Positions 51,166-59,133 of a DNA stretch of 64,000 nt are shown here, in pieces. A program made the position numbers and the translations under genes. The DNA lies in NCBI GenBank assembly GCA_051208045.1, contig JBPJFY010000005.1:1-64000 (forward strand), read 5' to 3'. How positions within the stretch are numbered: the first letter of the stretch is position 1; each line of letters starts with the position of its first letter. Under the pieces are notes generated by a model. It was not told the DNA's origin. It was given only the letters and a program-made list of their open reading frames with translations, and searched no databases. The DNA is from LZORAL124-50-18 sp051208045 (GTDB lineage: Bacteria > Pseudomonadota > Gammaproteobacteria > Pseudomonadales > Oleiphilaceae).

Positions 51166-52332
51166 TTAGAATTTCGCGCCCAGTTGGAGCCACACTTTGG
51201 TGGTGTCCACACTGAAGTCTTCCGCATTGTATTGCGCAAACTTCAACAAGGCATCGTAGTTTTTGCCAAACTTCTGGGCAATCACCAGATCCAACTCGTT
51301 GCCATATTCCGCGCCGCCTTCATTGGCGTCAAACTGGTGGTAAGTTACCGCAATTTTGGGGCCGGCCAGCTTGGTGGAAACGGTCACGTAGGCATCTTCC
51401 AATCCGTTCGCAGGCGTTGCCAGGAACTTGTCTGCCCAGCCGTTGAACTTGTGATTGGTTCCCAGTGGCGTTCTGAACGCATATGCGCCATCATCAGAAG
51501 ACTGGATCTCATAACCCAGTTTCGCGGTAATGCCCTTGACGTCAGCACCCAGTTCACCCAGGAAGTAATCGGCATCGTTGTCTGCTGCATTGTCGGCATT
51601 CTGTCGTGCATATTCCGCGGTATACAGTACGGTCAGTGCATCGGTTTTGGTTTTGCCGTCAAAGCGCAGGCCATAAGTGTCGCTCACATCTTTCAACAGA
51701 TAGGCATAGGCTGAGATGTTTCCCGCCGCCAGGCTGCTGTTTTTCAGGTTGAGCAGGGTGTACTCGGTATCTACGGTGCTGTCCAGAATGTTCTTCACGT
51801 GAGTGACATAGCTTGCGGTAATGGTGGTTTCCGGCAACGCTTTGTTGATCAGCGTGAATGCGTCGTAGGTTTGCTCGTTTTGTCTCCAGCCCACACCACC
51901 GACAAAGCGCTGATTGTCCAGAAGAATTCTCTGCCGCCCAAATCGTACGGTAGTTTCTGCTGGTGCCGCGTAGTTCAGATAGGCCTGGTTGACACTGGTA
52001 TAAGTGGGGTCAGCGACCACTGCATACTCTGACTTTCCATTTTTCAGGTCATTGTAATCATCGCTGAATACTTCAGAGCCGTTATCAAACTCCAGAACCG
52101 CAGAAGCACCCTGATAAGAGAGGGTTTCAAAGGTCAGGCGCGTTTTCAACGTGGATGCTTTCGCTTCCTTTTTGCCTTCCTGATCAACAAATTCAAATCT
52201 ATATCGAAGATTGAGGGTGGCATCGCCATCAGTAATTGCTTGTTCCAGGGAAGTTGCTGGCTCAGCGGCGAAAGCGCTGCTTGCGCTCGCAACAGCCAAA
52301 GCAAGTGCGGAGAGTTTCAGGCAAGTGTTCAT
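51166..52332 (-). CDS. Outer-membrane beta-barrel protein (alginate-export/porin-like)
   Basis: A 388-residue protein with a classic signal peptide (1-22, AFA-AE) and alternating beta strands, ending in the outer-membrane sorting signal with terminal Phe (QLGAKF). The DATLNLRYRFEFVDQEG start and RFGRQRILLDNQRFVGGVGWRQNEQTYDAF segment match alginate-export-like barrels of marine bacteria. Substrate unknown. CAGGAG at seven bases from the ATG. Its upstream region carries a 16-bp palindrome. Confidence 0.83.
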   Translation of the reverse strand: MNTCLKLSALALAVASASSAFAAEPATSLEQAITDGDATLNLRYRFEFVDQEGKKEAKASTLKTRLTFETLSYQGASAVLEFDNGSEVFSDDYNDLKNGKSEYAVVADPTYTSVNQAYLNYAAPAETTVRFGRQRILLDNQRFVGGVGWRQNEQTYDAFTLINKALPETTITASYVTHVKNILDSTVDTEYTLLNLKNSSLAAGNISAYAYLLKDVSDTYGLRFDGKTKTDALTVLYTAEYARQNADNAADNDADYFLGELGADVKGITAKLGYEIQSSDDGAYAFRTPLGTNHKFNGWADKFLATPANGLEDAYVTVSTKLAGPKIAVTYHQFDANEGGAEYGNELDLVIAQKFGKNYDALLKFAQYNAEDFSVDTTKVWLQLGAKF

Positions 52333-52864
52333 TGTGGTACTCCTGATATTGAATACGAAGAAAATACACTAAAGGTGTACTTCAGGTGCGAAGATTAATG
52401 TGTTTGGCTTAACCACTACTTGATAATCATCAAGCGCTGGAATATTCATTTTGGTGCAGAGGAATTTGCATGAATCGCCAGCGATTTGGTTGGCGTGTTT
52501 CCTTCCAAATCCGCAGCTCTAGTTGGCACAAATAAGGCCAACTAGTAAAAATACCTAATAATTACAAATAGGTAGTCGTGATTTGTGTGATAATCATCAG
52601 GTTGTAGGAAGAATACCGGTGTGTCAGTGATTCTATATTGGTGCAGCAATTGCACTATGGGATTCCCTGGTCTGTGCGCTGAATGCAGGCATTGGTGCAC
52701 GCTACGCCTCACCAAGAGTCAGACGCGTATGACCCGGATTGGCGCATATCATCATTCATGCTATCACTTTGCAATACGCCCTTAATGTTCAGCTGCCAGG
52801 CATGATGCGCCGGGAATTGTGCTACGATTGGAAAGTCTGCTGATTTCCGGGAAGAGGCCGCACG
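52333..52864. other. Divergent intergenic region between the barrel gene and the MgtC/DUF4010 gene
   Basis: 530 bases, A/T-rich, with no gene I can support. It contains TACAC/GTGTA (around 52354-52368), the palindrome CTTGATAATCATCAAG (52419-52434), a second copy of its core TGATAATCATCA at 52588-52599, GTGCA/TGCAC (about 52634-52648) and an extended -10-like TGCTACGAT at 52820-52828 upstream of the membrane-protein gene. Confidence 0.55.
52419..52434. promoter_or_regulatory. Palindromic operator candidate upstream of the outer-membrane barrel gene
   Basis: CTTGAT-AATC-ATCAAG is a perfect 6-bp inverted repeat with 4-base spacer, about 90 bases upstream of the barrel ATG. Its inner 12-mer recurs at 52588-52599. 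The core TGATAATCAT matches the middle of the Fur consensus, but the outer parts do not. Confidence 0.4.
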
Positions 52865-54145
52865 TTGCCGAGTTATTCTGATCAACTTCACCATTTACTC
52901 ATTTTTGCGCAAAGTATCGGCATCGGGTTGCTCATTGGTTTGGAGCGAGAGAAGCACAATGATGCGATTGCCGGTATTCGTACGTTTCCATTGATTGCCA
53001 TCGCCGGCACGCTCTCAGGGTATGCGTTTCATATCGCCTCCTACCCCTACCTGGGCGTGGTGATGGCTCTGGTGACAGGGGCGTCGCTCCTGTTGGCACA
53101 GTCCATTCAGGCAAAGCGGGTTCAGACGGACCTGAATACCACGTCAGTGATCGCTGGCGTCATCACCTTCAGTGCCGGCTTTCTGCTTTGGTTTGATCAC
53201 AATCTATTGATTACGGCCGTGGCGATTGTGACGACCATTATTTTGTATTTTAAAGACGAATTGCACGCCATTTCGAACAAGCTGTCTGAAAAGGACGCAG
53301 TTTCTTTCTTTCAGTTTGCCGCGATCGCATTCATTTTGCTGCCAGTCCTCCCGGATCAAACCTACGGGCCGTATTCTGTGATCAACCCTTATCAGGTGGG
53401 CTGGCTTGTGGTGTTGATTTCCGGCATCAGCCTTTCCGGTTATCTGGCGCTGCAAACGTTGGGACAGCGCACCGGGCTTTTTCTGGTCGGTCTCTTTGGC
53501 GGCTTGGTTTCCACCACGGCCACAACCATGGTTTATGCCAGGTATACACGCACGCAGCCAGGATTTGTTGCTTCGGCGACCACGATCATTATGTTGGCGA
53601 ATCTCGTCCTGTTTGCCCGCATTCTGGTGGAGGTAATCGTTGTCGAACGCTCTGTCTTACCACTGTTGGCCCCGGTAATGCTCTGTGGTCTGGTGTTCAG
53701 TCTCGCTTATATCGGCTGGTTGTTCCTCCGGCAGGACCGCAATGAACAAGGCACGCCGGAACTGAACATTGGGAACCCGACGGAACTCAAATCTGCCCTG
53801 GGATTTGCCCTCATGTTTGCGGCTGTTTTACTGCTTGTGGCCTGGATGAATGAAACCTTCCAGGAGCGCGGCGTGTATTTGGCGGCATTTTTGTCCGGCC
53901 TGACCGACGTGGATGCGATCACGCTTTCCTCATTGAAGCTGGTGAGTACCGGGGAGTTACCGCGCCAGATTGCAACCAATGCCATACTTGTTGCGTATAC
54001 AGCTAACCTCCTGTTTAAGTTTGTGTTGGTGACCACCCTGGGGGTGGGAAAACTGCGTTTACAAGTCGGTATTGGATTTTTGGTTTCACTGATGGGGATT
54101 GTCGTGGGCTGGAACTTGATTCCCTGGTTCACGAGGCTGCTGTAA
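52865..54145 (+). CDS. MgtC/SapB-DUF4010 family membrane protein
   Basis: A 426-residue polytopic protein. The N-terminal 130 residues are an MgtC-like domain (GIGLLIGLEREKHND, AGIRTFPLIAIAGTL); the rest is DUF4010 with about eight helices (GGLVSTTATTMVYAR, AFLSGLTDVDAITLS). Roles proposed for the family include magnesium or other ion homeostasis; not certain. Starts with TTG at 52865, preceded by GAAGAGG. Its stop overlaps the next ATG by one base. Confidence 0.85.
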   Translation: MPSYSDQLHHLLIFAQSIGIGLLIGLEREKHNDAIAGIRTFPLIAIAGTLSGYAFHIASYPYLGVVMALVTGASLLLAQSIQAKRVQTDLNTTSVIAGVITFSAGFLLWFDHNLLITAVAIVTTIILYFKDELHAISNKLSEKDAVSFFQFAAIAFILLPVLPDQTYGPYSVINPYQVGWLVVLISGISLSGYLALQTLGQRTGLFLVGLFGGLVSTTATTMVYARYTRTQPGFVASATTIIMLANLVLFARILVEVIVVERSVLPLLAPVMLCGLVFSLAYIGWLFLRQDRNEQGTPELNIGNPTELKSALGFALMFAAVLLLVAWMNETFQERGVYLAAFLSGLTDVDAITLSSLKLVSTGELPRQIATNAILVAYTANLLFKFVLVTTLGVGKLRLQVGIGFLVSLMGIVVGWNLIPWFTRLL

Positions 54146-54825
54146 TGTCGATGGCATGCTTTGGCTGGAAAGTGCTCAGGCGTATTGGATTTTGTACGCT
54201 GTTTTCGCTGACCTGTCAGGCGGGTGAAACTCTGGAACGTCGTGTGTTTGTCTCGGAGTGGGCAAACAGCGGGATGACCGGTTGGCAGGAGCGTTCATTT
54301 GTCGGGCAAACCCGCTACACATTAGTGAAAGAAGATGGGCAGCCGGTGTTGAGGGCTGAGAGCGAGGCGTCCGCCTCAGGGCTGTTCAAGGAGCTGCGGG
54401 TGAATCTGCGCGCTACCCCCTGGTTGCATTGGCGCTGGCGTGTGGCAGCGCCGCTCGCCGGATTGAAAGAACGGGAAAAATCTGGTGATGACTACGCTGC
54501 CCGGGTTTATGTGCTGATTGCGGGTGGCTGGTTTTTCTGGCAAACCAAAGCGCTTTCCTATGTGTGGTCCGGGAGTGAGTTGAAGGGTGCTTCCTGGCCG
54601 AATGCCTTCGTCGCGGACAATGCTCGGATGCATGCGGTGAGAGATGCCACGGATAGCTCCGCAATGTGGGTAGAGGAATCCCGTAACGTGTACGAAGATC
54701 TCAAGGCCGAATTTGGTGAAGAATTCCCTCACATCGACGGCATTGCGGTGATGACAGATACCGATAACAGCGGCCGGTCGGCCACCGCCTGGTATGGGGA
54801 TATTTATTTTTCAAATCTGCCTTAG
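54145..54825 (+). CDS. DUF3047 domain protein
   Basis: A 226-residue secreted protein with a signal-like N-terminus (through about residue 27) and the DUF3047 pattern: LHWRWRVAAPL, DDYAARVYVLIAGGWFFWQTKALSYVW and a C-terminal GIAVMTDTDNSGRSATAWYGDI. Unknown function; family members are usually periplasmic. Translationally coupled to the membrane-protein gene by a one-base overlap (TAATG). Confidence 0.82.
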   Translation: MSMACFGWKVLRRIGFCTLFSLTCQAGETLERRVFVSEWANSGMTGWQERSFVGQTRYTLVKEDGQPVLRAESEASASGLFKELRVNLRATPWLHWRWRVAAPLAGLKEREKSGDDYAARVYVLIAGGWFFWQTKALSYVWSGSELKGASWPNAFVADNARMHAVRDATDSSAMWVEESRNVYEDLKAEFGEEFPHIDGIAVMTDTDNSGRSATAWYGDIYFSNLP

Positions 54826-54834
54826 CGCGCAGAA

Positions 54835-55614
54835 TCAGTCGACTAGTGAGGCCATATCAGGCAAGTGTTTTCGCAATATTTGATCGTAGTCGCCGTTCTT
54901 TCGAAGCTCCGCCAAAGCGCTGTTGAACTGATTCAGTACTTGTAGGGCATTGGGGTAGTCCCGGGCAATAATAAGGTGGTGGCTGTTGTGTGCCAGCGCC
55001 AGGGGGTATAGGCGAAACTGTTCCGAGCGCCAGCCAGCCTCTTTTATTGTGGCCCAGCCGACGGGTTCGCTGATAGGCACGGCATAAATGCGACCGGCTA
55101 ACAGCAGCTCGAAACATTTTGTCAGCGATCTGGGTTGCCAGAGGTGGGATTCGTCCGTGAGAATTTTAGTTTTGATGGGTTCCAGGGTGTAGCCCAGTGG
55201 CCGGCAAAGTACATTGTCTTCAAGGCTGGCGGCATCTTCGTAAAAAAATGCCTGTTCGGCGGTCAGAAAGAATTTGACCGTCACATCCAGCAGCGTGTCA
55301 GAAAACAAAAAATCCGCTTCTCTTTGGGCATCCCGAACATAAGGAAAGGTGCCCAAGGCTTCGTGATCTTTGGCCATTAGGTAGCCGCGTTTCCAAGGTA
55401 AAAAACGCACGCTGGTAGCAATACCTGCTTTGTCAAACGCCGCCGTTACCAGCTCTGTGGTAAAGCCCCCCTGTGGCAGGTCATGGCCGGAAAACGGGCT
55501 ATAATCATTGCCGGTGACCAGCAGCAAAGGCTCCTCTTCTTCTGCCTTGGCGCTGACACTGGATAAGATGACCAGTGCAAAGAGCGTCATCAACAGCCTC
55601 GATAGTTTGTGCAT
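54835..55614 (-). CDS. Periplasmic solute-binding protein, SBP family 3, orphan
   Basis: A 259-residue secreted protein with signal peptide (from the ATG at 55614; AKA-EE cleavage) and SBP_bac_3 features: LLLVTGNDYSPFSG and KRGYLMAKDHEALGTFPYV, then RSLTKCFELLLAGRIYAV in lobe two. No transporter genes adjacent. The ATG at 55614 begins at the signal peptide; a longer frame from 55653 lacks support. Confidence 0.75.
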   Translation of the reverse strand: MHKLSRLLMTLFALVILSSVSAKAEEEEPLLLVTGNDYSPFSGHDLPQGGFTTELVTAAFDKAGIATSVRFLPWKRGYLMAKDHEALGTFPYVRDAQREADFLFSDTLLDVTVKFFLTAEQAFFYEDAASLEDNVLCRPLGYTLEPIKTKILTDESHLWQPRSLTKCFELLLAGRIYAVPISEPVGWATIKEAGWRSEQFRLYPLALAHNSHHLIIARDYPNALQVLNQFNSALAELRKNGDYDQILRKHLPDMASLVD

Positions 55615-55794
55615 CGGTACGTCCCCGGATGGTGAGTTCTCGTCTATGGACAACTATGCGTTGAGGTTTCATATTGTATCATAGTCGTATCCTGGTGGTT
55701 TGGGTATGCGAGAATGGTAGAAGAGATCATTGGTGGGGTGCCACAATGCCGCTATGCTTCTAGAAAACGTGATAGCACTAAGAAACAGGAGTGA

Positions 55795-56559
55795 ATGATG
55801 ATCATTGAAAATAAAGTGGCGGTGATTACCGGCGGGGCATCCGGGTTGGGTGCCGGTGCCGCCAGGGTGTTGGCAGCGGCCGGAGCAAAAGTTGCGCTAC
55901 TGGATCTCCAGCAGGACAAGGCACAGGCACTCGCGGAAGCGCTGGGCGGAATTGCGGTGTCATGCAATGTGGCCGATGAAGCCAGCGCCATCGCTGCCTT
56001 TGATCGCGTGAAAACCGAGCTGGGTGCGTGTTCGATCGCGGTAAATTGTGCCGGCATTGGCACCGCCGGACGCATATTGGGCAAAGAGGGGCCGATGCCG
56101 CTGTCGGCGTTCTCGAAAACCATTCAGGTAAACCTGATTGGTACGTTCAATATTTTACGGTTAGCGGCCGACCAGATGCAGCGCAATGATCCCAATGAGG
56201 ATGGCGAACGCGGGGTGATCATCAACACTGCTTCCATCGCCGCATTTGAAGGTCAGATTGGTCAGGCGGCTTACTCTGCATCCAAAGGGGGCGTGGTCGG
56301 GATGACATTACCGGCGGCCCGAGAGTTAGCACGATTCGGAATTCGCGTAAATACCGTAGCACCGGGCTTGTTTAAAACGCCGATGATGGAGTCGTTTCCG
56401 CAAGAGATTCAGGATGCCTTGGCCGCAGGCTTACCGTTCCCCTCCAGGCTGGGTCACCCCGAAGAGTTTGGTGCGCTGGTGAAGCACATGGTGGAAAACG
56501 CGATTATGAACGGGGAGACAGTACGCCTGGACAGCGCGGTAAGGTTGCAGCCCAAATGA
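55795..56559 (+). CDS. Short-chain dehydrogenase (3-hydroxyacyl-CoA dehydrogenase type II-like)
   Basis: A 254-residue SDR with TGGASGLG (12-19), a central NCAGIG segment, NTASIAAFEGQIGQ and catalytic Tyr160-x3-Lys164 (YSASK). The pattern, including PFPSRLGHPEEFGALVKHMVEN near the end, matches HSD17B10/3-hydroxyacyl-CoA dehydrogenases, which oxidise 3-hydroxyacyl-CoA with NAD+. Two adjacent ATG codons make the start ambiguous by one residue. Convergent with chrR. Confidence 0.87.
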   Translation: MMIIENKVAVITGGASGLGAGAARVLAAAGAKVALLDLQQDKAQALAEALGGIAVSCNVADEASAIAAFDRVKTELGACSIAVNCAGIGTAGRILGKEGPMPLSAFSKTIQVNLIGTFNILRLAADQMQRNDPNEDGERGVIINTASIAAFEGQIGQAAYSASKGGVVGMTLPAARELARFGIRVNTVAPGLFKTPMMESFPQEIQDALAAGLPFPSRLGHPEEFGALVKHMVENAIMNGETVRLDSAVRLQPK

Positions 56560-56585
56560 AAGCGTGTCCCTTGGGCTGAGCAGCA

Positions 56586-57224
56586 TTACCGAAGAAACGG
56601 GTTCAGCATTCTGCCAAAAAAGCCGGTCATTTTCAGCGGTGCATCCATCACCGCGAAGCAAATGCAGTCGCGCTCCATGGCGGCGGTTGGTTGATGCACG
56701 GTTTGCGTATCAGCCAGTATAAAGTCGCCTTCACCGTAGCTTCCCGATTTGTCGGCGAAGCTCCCTTCCATCACCAACGTGAACTCGTTGCCCTGGTGTG
56801 TATGTTCCGGCAGTTCTTTCCCAGCAGAAATTTTGTAAAACTTTGCGGTGAAAGCGTCATCTGAAAAGGGCAGCACATACTCGCGAACGCCAGGTACCAT
56901 GCCGGACCAGGGAATCTGATCGTAGTAGCCGGGCACAAACCGTTGCAATGGCCTTGGAATCCGCAGGTCTGTGCACTGCCTGACCAGTGGTGGCTCCTCT
57001 GGCTCATCCAGGCGCTGCATCAAGGTGGCGAGCGTATCCGGTTCCACGCTCTCCTCATTTACGTCACTCAATAAATCGCCACCTAACTGATCGTATACGC
57101 GGATTTGCTGTGTACATTTGCTGCAATGAGCCAGGTGACAGGCCACCATGATGCCGAGCGCGTTGGTGAGTTGCCCCGCGGCAAACTGCATCAATAGATC
57201 GTCAGAAGGATGATAATTAGCCAT
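56586..57224 (-). CDS. chrR: ChrR-like anti-sigma factor (zinc ASD plus cupin)
   Basis: A 212-residue anti-sigma factor for a singlet-oxygen-response ECF sigma. The N-terminal zinc anti-sigma domain has His5, His30, Cys34 and Cys37 (HLAHCSKC); the C-terminal cupin has His141, His143, Glu147 and His177 (HTHQGNEF, VHQPT), matching the metal ligands described for Rhodobacter ChrR. It overlaps the end of the sigma gene by 34 bases. Singlet oxygen releases the sigma from the ChrR complex in the known system. Confidence 0.93.
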   Translation of the reverse strand: MANYHPSDDLLMQFAAGQLTNALGIMVACHLAHCSKCTQQIRVYDQLGGDLLSDVNEESVEPDTLATLMQRLDEPEEPPLVRQCTDLRIPRPLQRFVPGYYDQIPWSGMVPGVREYVLPFSDDAFTAKFYKISAGKELPEHTHQGNEFTLVMEGSFADKSGSYGEGDFILADTQTVHQPTAAMERDCICFAVMDAPLKMTGFFGRMLNPFLR

Positions 57225-57784
57225 GATATATTTTCTTTCGCAATTGTATCGAGTTTCTTCATTGCCAGACGGAGCCGCGATTTGATGGTGCCGAGCGGTA
57301 AATCCAGTTCGGCGGCGATTTCGCTGTGAGTTTTTCCCTCGAAATACACCTTGTACACAATCTGCCGCTGCTCTTCCGGCAGGTATTCAAGCAATTTACG
57401 CGCGGCCCGACCGTCCAGATCACTTTCTACCTCCGAATCCATCGATTCCCCAACGGGTTCGGGCCACAGATCGTCGGACTGAATCAGTTCGTATTTGGTT
57501 TTTCGAGCAAAATCAATGCGTTTGTTACGTACTATGGTGTACAGCCAGGTGGTCGGGGAAGCGGTGTTCGGATTGTACGTGTGGGCTTTACGCCAAACCG
57601 TCAGCATGCACTCCTGGAGAATTTCTTCCGCATCGGCGTGTGTGGCTCCACAGCGCACCGCATAAGCCTTGAGCTTGGCTGCCATCGCATTAAACAGTGC
57701 CATGAACGCTTCTCGGTTCTTTTCTTCTGCAATGGCATGAAGCCATTGTACCAGGAGCTGGGTTTGATTTTTGGGCGTTTCCAT
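57191..57784 (-). CDS. ECF sigma factor, RpoE/ChrR group
   Basis: A 197-residue sigma-70 family factor with region 2 (AEEILQECMLTVWRKAHTYN, SPTTWLYTIVRNKRIDFAR) and region 4 (LPEEQRQIVYKVYFEGKTHSEIA, LPLGTIKSRLRLAMKKL). By partner and motif it is the ChrR-controlled singlet-oxygen sigma (RpoE in Rhodobacter, ECF11-like). The C-terminal dozen residues (ISWLIIILLTIY) are hydrophobic and lie in the overlap with chrR. Confidence 0.92.
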   Translation of the reverse strand: METPKNQTQLLVQWLHAIAEEKNREAFMALFNAMAAKLKAYAVRCGATHADAEEILQECMLTVWRKAHTYNPNTASPTTWLYTIVRNKRIDFARKTKYELIQSDDLWPEPVGESMDSEVESDLDGRAARKLLEYLPEEQRQIVYKVYFEGKTHSEIAAELDLPLGTIKSRLRLAMKKLDTIAKENISWLIIILLTIY

Positions 57785-57898
57785 TCGTCCTCGCGTCAGG
57801 GGTTACGTCAAGCCGGTGGAGTGAAACAGACTGGGTTACAAGATAGCGAAACTCCGTCACGCCGTAAAGCATTCGCAGACGTTGACTCCGAAACTGAC

Positions 57899-57928
57899 TG
57901 ATCCAGAGACGTCGAATGGCCGTAATCA
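57899..57928 (+). promoter_or_regulatory. Candidate ECF (ChrR-group) promoter upstream of the lipid/photolyase cluster
   Basis: TGATCC (57899-57904) is the -35 element known for RpoE/ChrR-type sigma factors; after 18 bases comes TAATCA (57923-57928), close to the TAAG-type -10. It points rightward, 82 bases before the GTG of the renalase-like gene. The match of the -10 is imperfect. Confidence 0.45.
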
Positions 57929-58009
57929 TCCACTTGACTCAATGGTTGAGTAGAGACACTGTTAGAGTGGGCTCAGCGAAAATTCAGGTGAACGAGAAGG
58001 AGAGTCGAC

Positions 58010-59068
58010 GTGCAAACTGACTTTGATGCGATTGTTGTCGGTGCGGGCATGAGTGGCTTGAGTTGTGCGAGCGCACTGCACGAAGCCGGGTGGAAAGTAT
58101 TGGTATTGGAAAAGTCACGAGGAACGGGGGGGCGCTTGGCCTCAAAACGGTTGGGGGAAGACGCCTGGGGCGTTGCCTCGGCAGATTTGGGGTGTGAAGT
58201 GATTCGAGCGTCTTCACAGCTGTTTCAGGATCATTTGAGTATGTGGGGAAAGGTGGGATGGTTGAGCTATCAGCCGGATAGCCTCGGGTGGTCTGTTGTG
58301 GAGCGCAGTTCACGTCTGACGCGATCTTTGGGGCAGGGCATGAATCTCAAGTTCGAGCGCCGGGCGTCGGAGTTGCGCTCATCATCCCAAGGCGTGGAGG
58401 TGGTGTTGGAGAGCGGGGAGATTTTTTCCGCTGCAAAGGTCATCCTGTCTGCGCCGCCGGCGCAGTCGGCTGCCTTGTTGAACGGGTGGGGTTCGACGGC
58501 GGGTGCGCTGCAAAATGAACTGGGGCAAGTGGCAATGTTGCCGCAGTGGGTGGTGATGGTATCGATTCCCGCGGCACACGTGCAGAAGGCAGATGATTTA
58601 CTGTCAGCCTGGACGCGCGGGGGCGGCGCGATGTTTGACTCGGTGTCAGTCGAAAGCCAGAAGCCCGGACGAAAGACGCTGTCGAATACAGATCGTGAGA
58701 CACTCGTTCTGCGCATGACTCCACAGTGGACAGCCAGACACTTGCACCAGGACCAAGAAGGTGTGGTCGAGGCGGTGATGCAGCTATTACAGCAGGTGGG
58801 TCACCTGGATGTCACCTCAGCCAAAGGGCAAGCGCATCGTTGGCTATACTCCAGAGTAGACAGCCAATCGTTGTTGCCCGGGAGTTATCGGACGATAGGA
58901 ACAGAGGTATTCCTGTGTGGTGACTACTTCGATCACCGGGATCTTCCCTGGGTCCGGTGGGAGGACGGCTTGGCCGGCGACGCACTGGAGAGTGATGTGG
59001 AACGCGCCTTTCTGAGTGGCAGAGCGGTAGCGGAGGCCTGTTTATCAAAAATTTCCGTCGCCGAGTGA
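58010..59068 (+). CDS. Renalase-like NAD(P)/FAD-dependent oxidoreductase
   Basis: A 352-residue flavoprotein with the N-terminal dinucleotide fold VVGAGMSGLSCASAL (about 8-22) and GTGGRLASKR (about 42-51), the pattern of renalase-like amine oxidases. The C-terminal CGDYF (about 305) and VERAFLSGRAVAEA complete the FAD fold. Start is a GTG preceded by AAGGAGAG. First gene of the rightward singlet-oxygen-type cluster; homologous flavoproteins occur in ChrR regulons. Substrate unknown. Confidence 0.85.
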   Translation: MQTDFDAIVVGAGMSGLSCASALHEAGWKVLVLEKSRGTGGRLASKRLGEDAWGVASADLGCEVIRASSQLFQDHLSMWGKVGWLSYQPDSLGWSVVERSSRLTRSLGQGMNLKFERRASELRSSSQGVEVVLESGEIFSAAKVILSAPPAQSAALLNGWGSTAGALQNELGQVAMLPQWVVMVSIPAAHVQKADDLLSAWTRGGGAMFDSVSVESQKPGRKTLSNTDRETLVLRMTPQWTARHLHQDQEGVVEAVMQLLQQVGHLDVTSAKGQAHRWLYSRVDSQSLLPGSYRTIGTEVFLCGDYFDHRDLPWVRWEDGLAGDALESDVERAFLSGRAVAEACLSKISVAE

Positions 59069-59133
59069 ATCCGATCCCCGGTTCTCCCCGTATCAAGATA
59101 AGTGATTGAATTTTAACTCAGGATTGAACGTTG

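Noticed and set aside
52416..52434. Fur box upstream of the outer-membrane barrel
   Set aside because: Only the inner 10 bases match the 19-base consensus; kept as an unassigned palindrome.
52709..52894. 61-residue minus-strand frame upstream of the MgtC/DUF4010 gene
   Set aside because: Overlaps the start of a real gene; no ribosome binding site or recognisable product.
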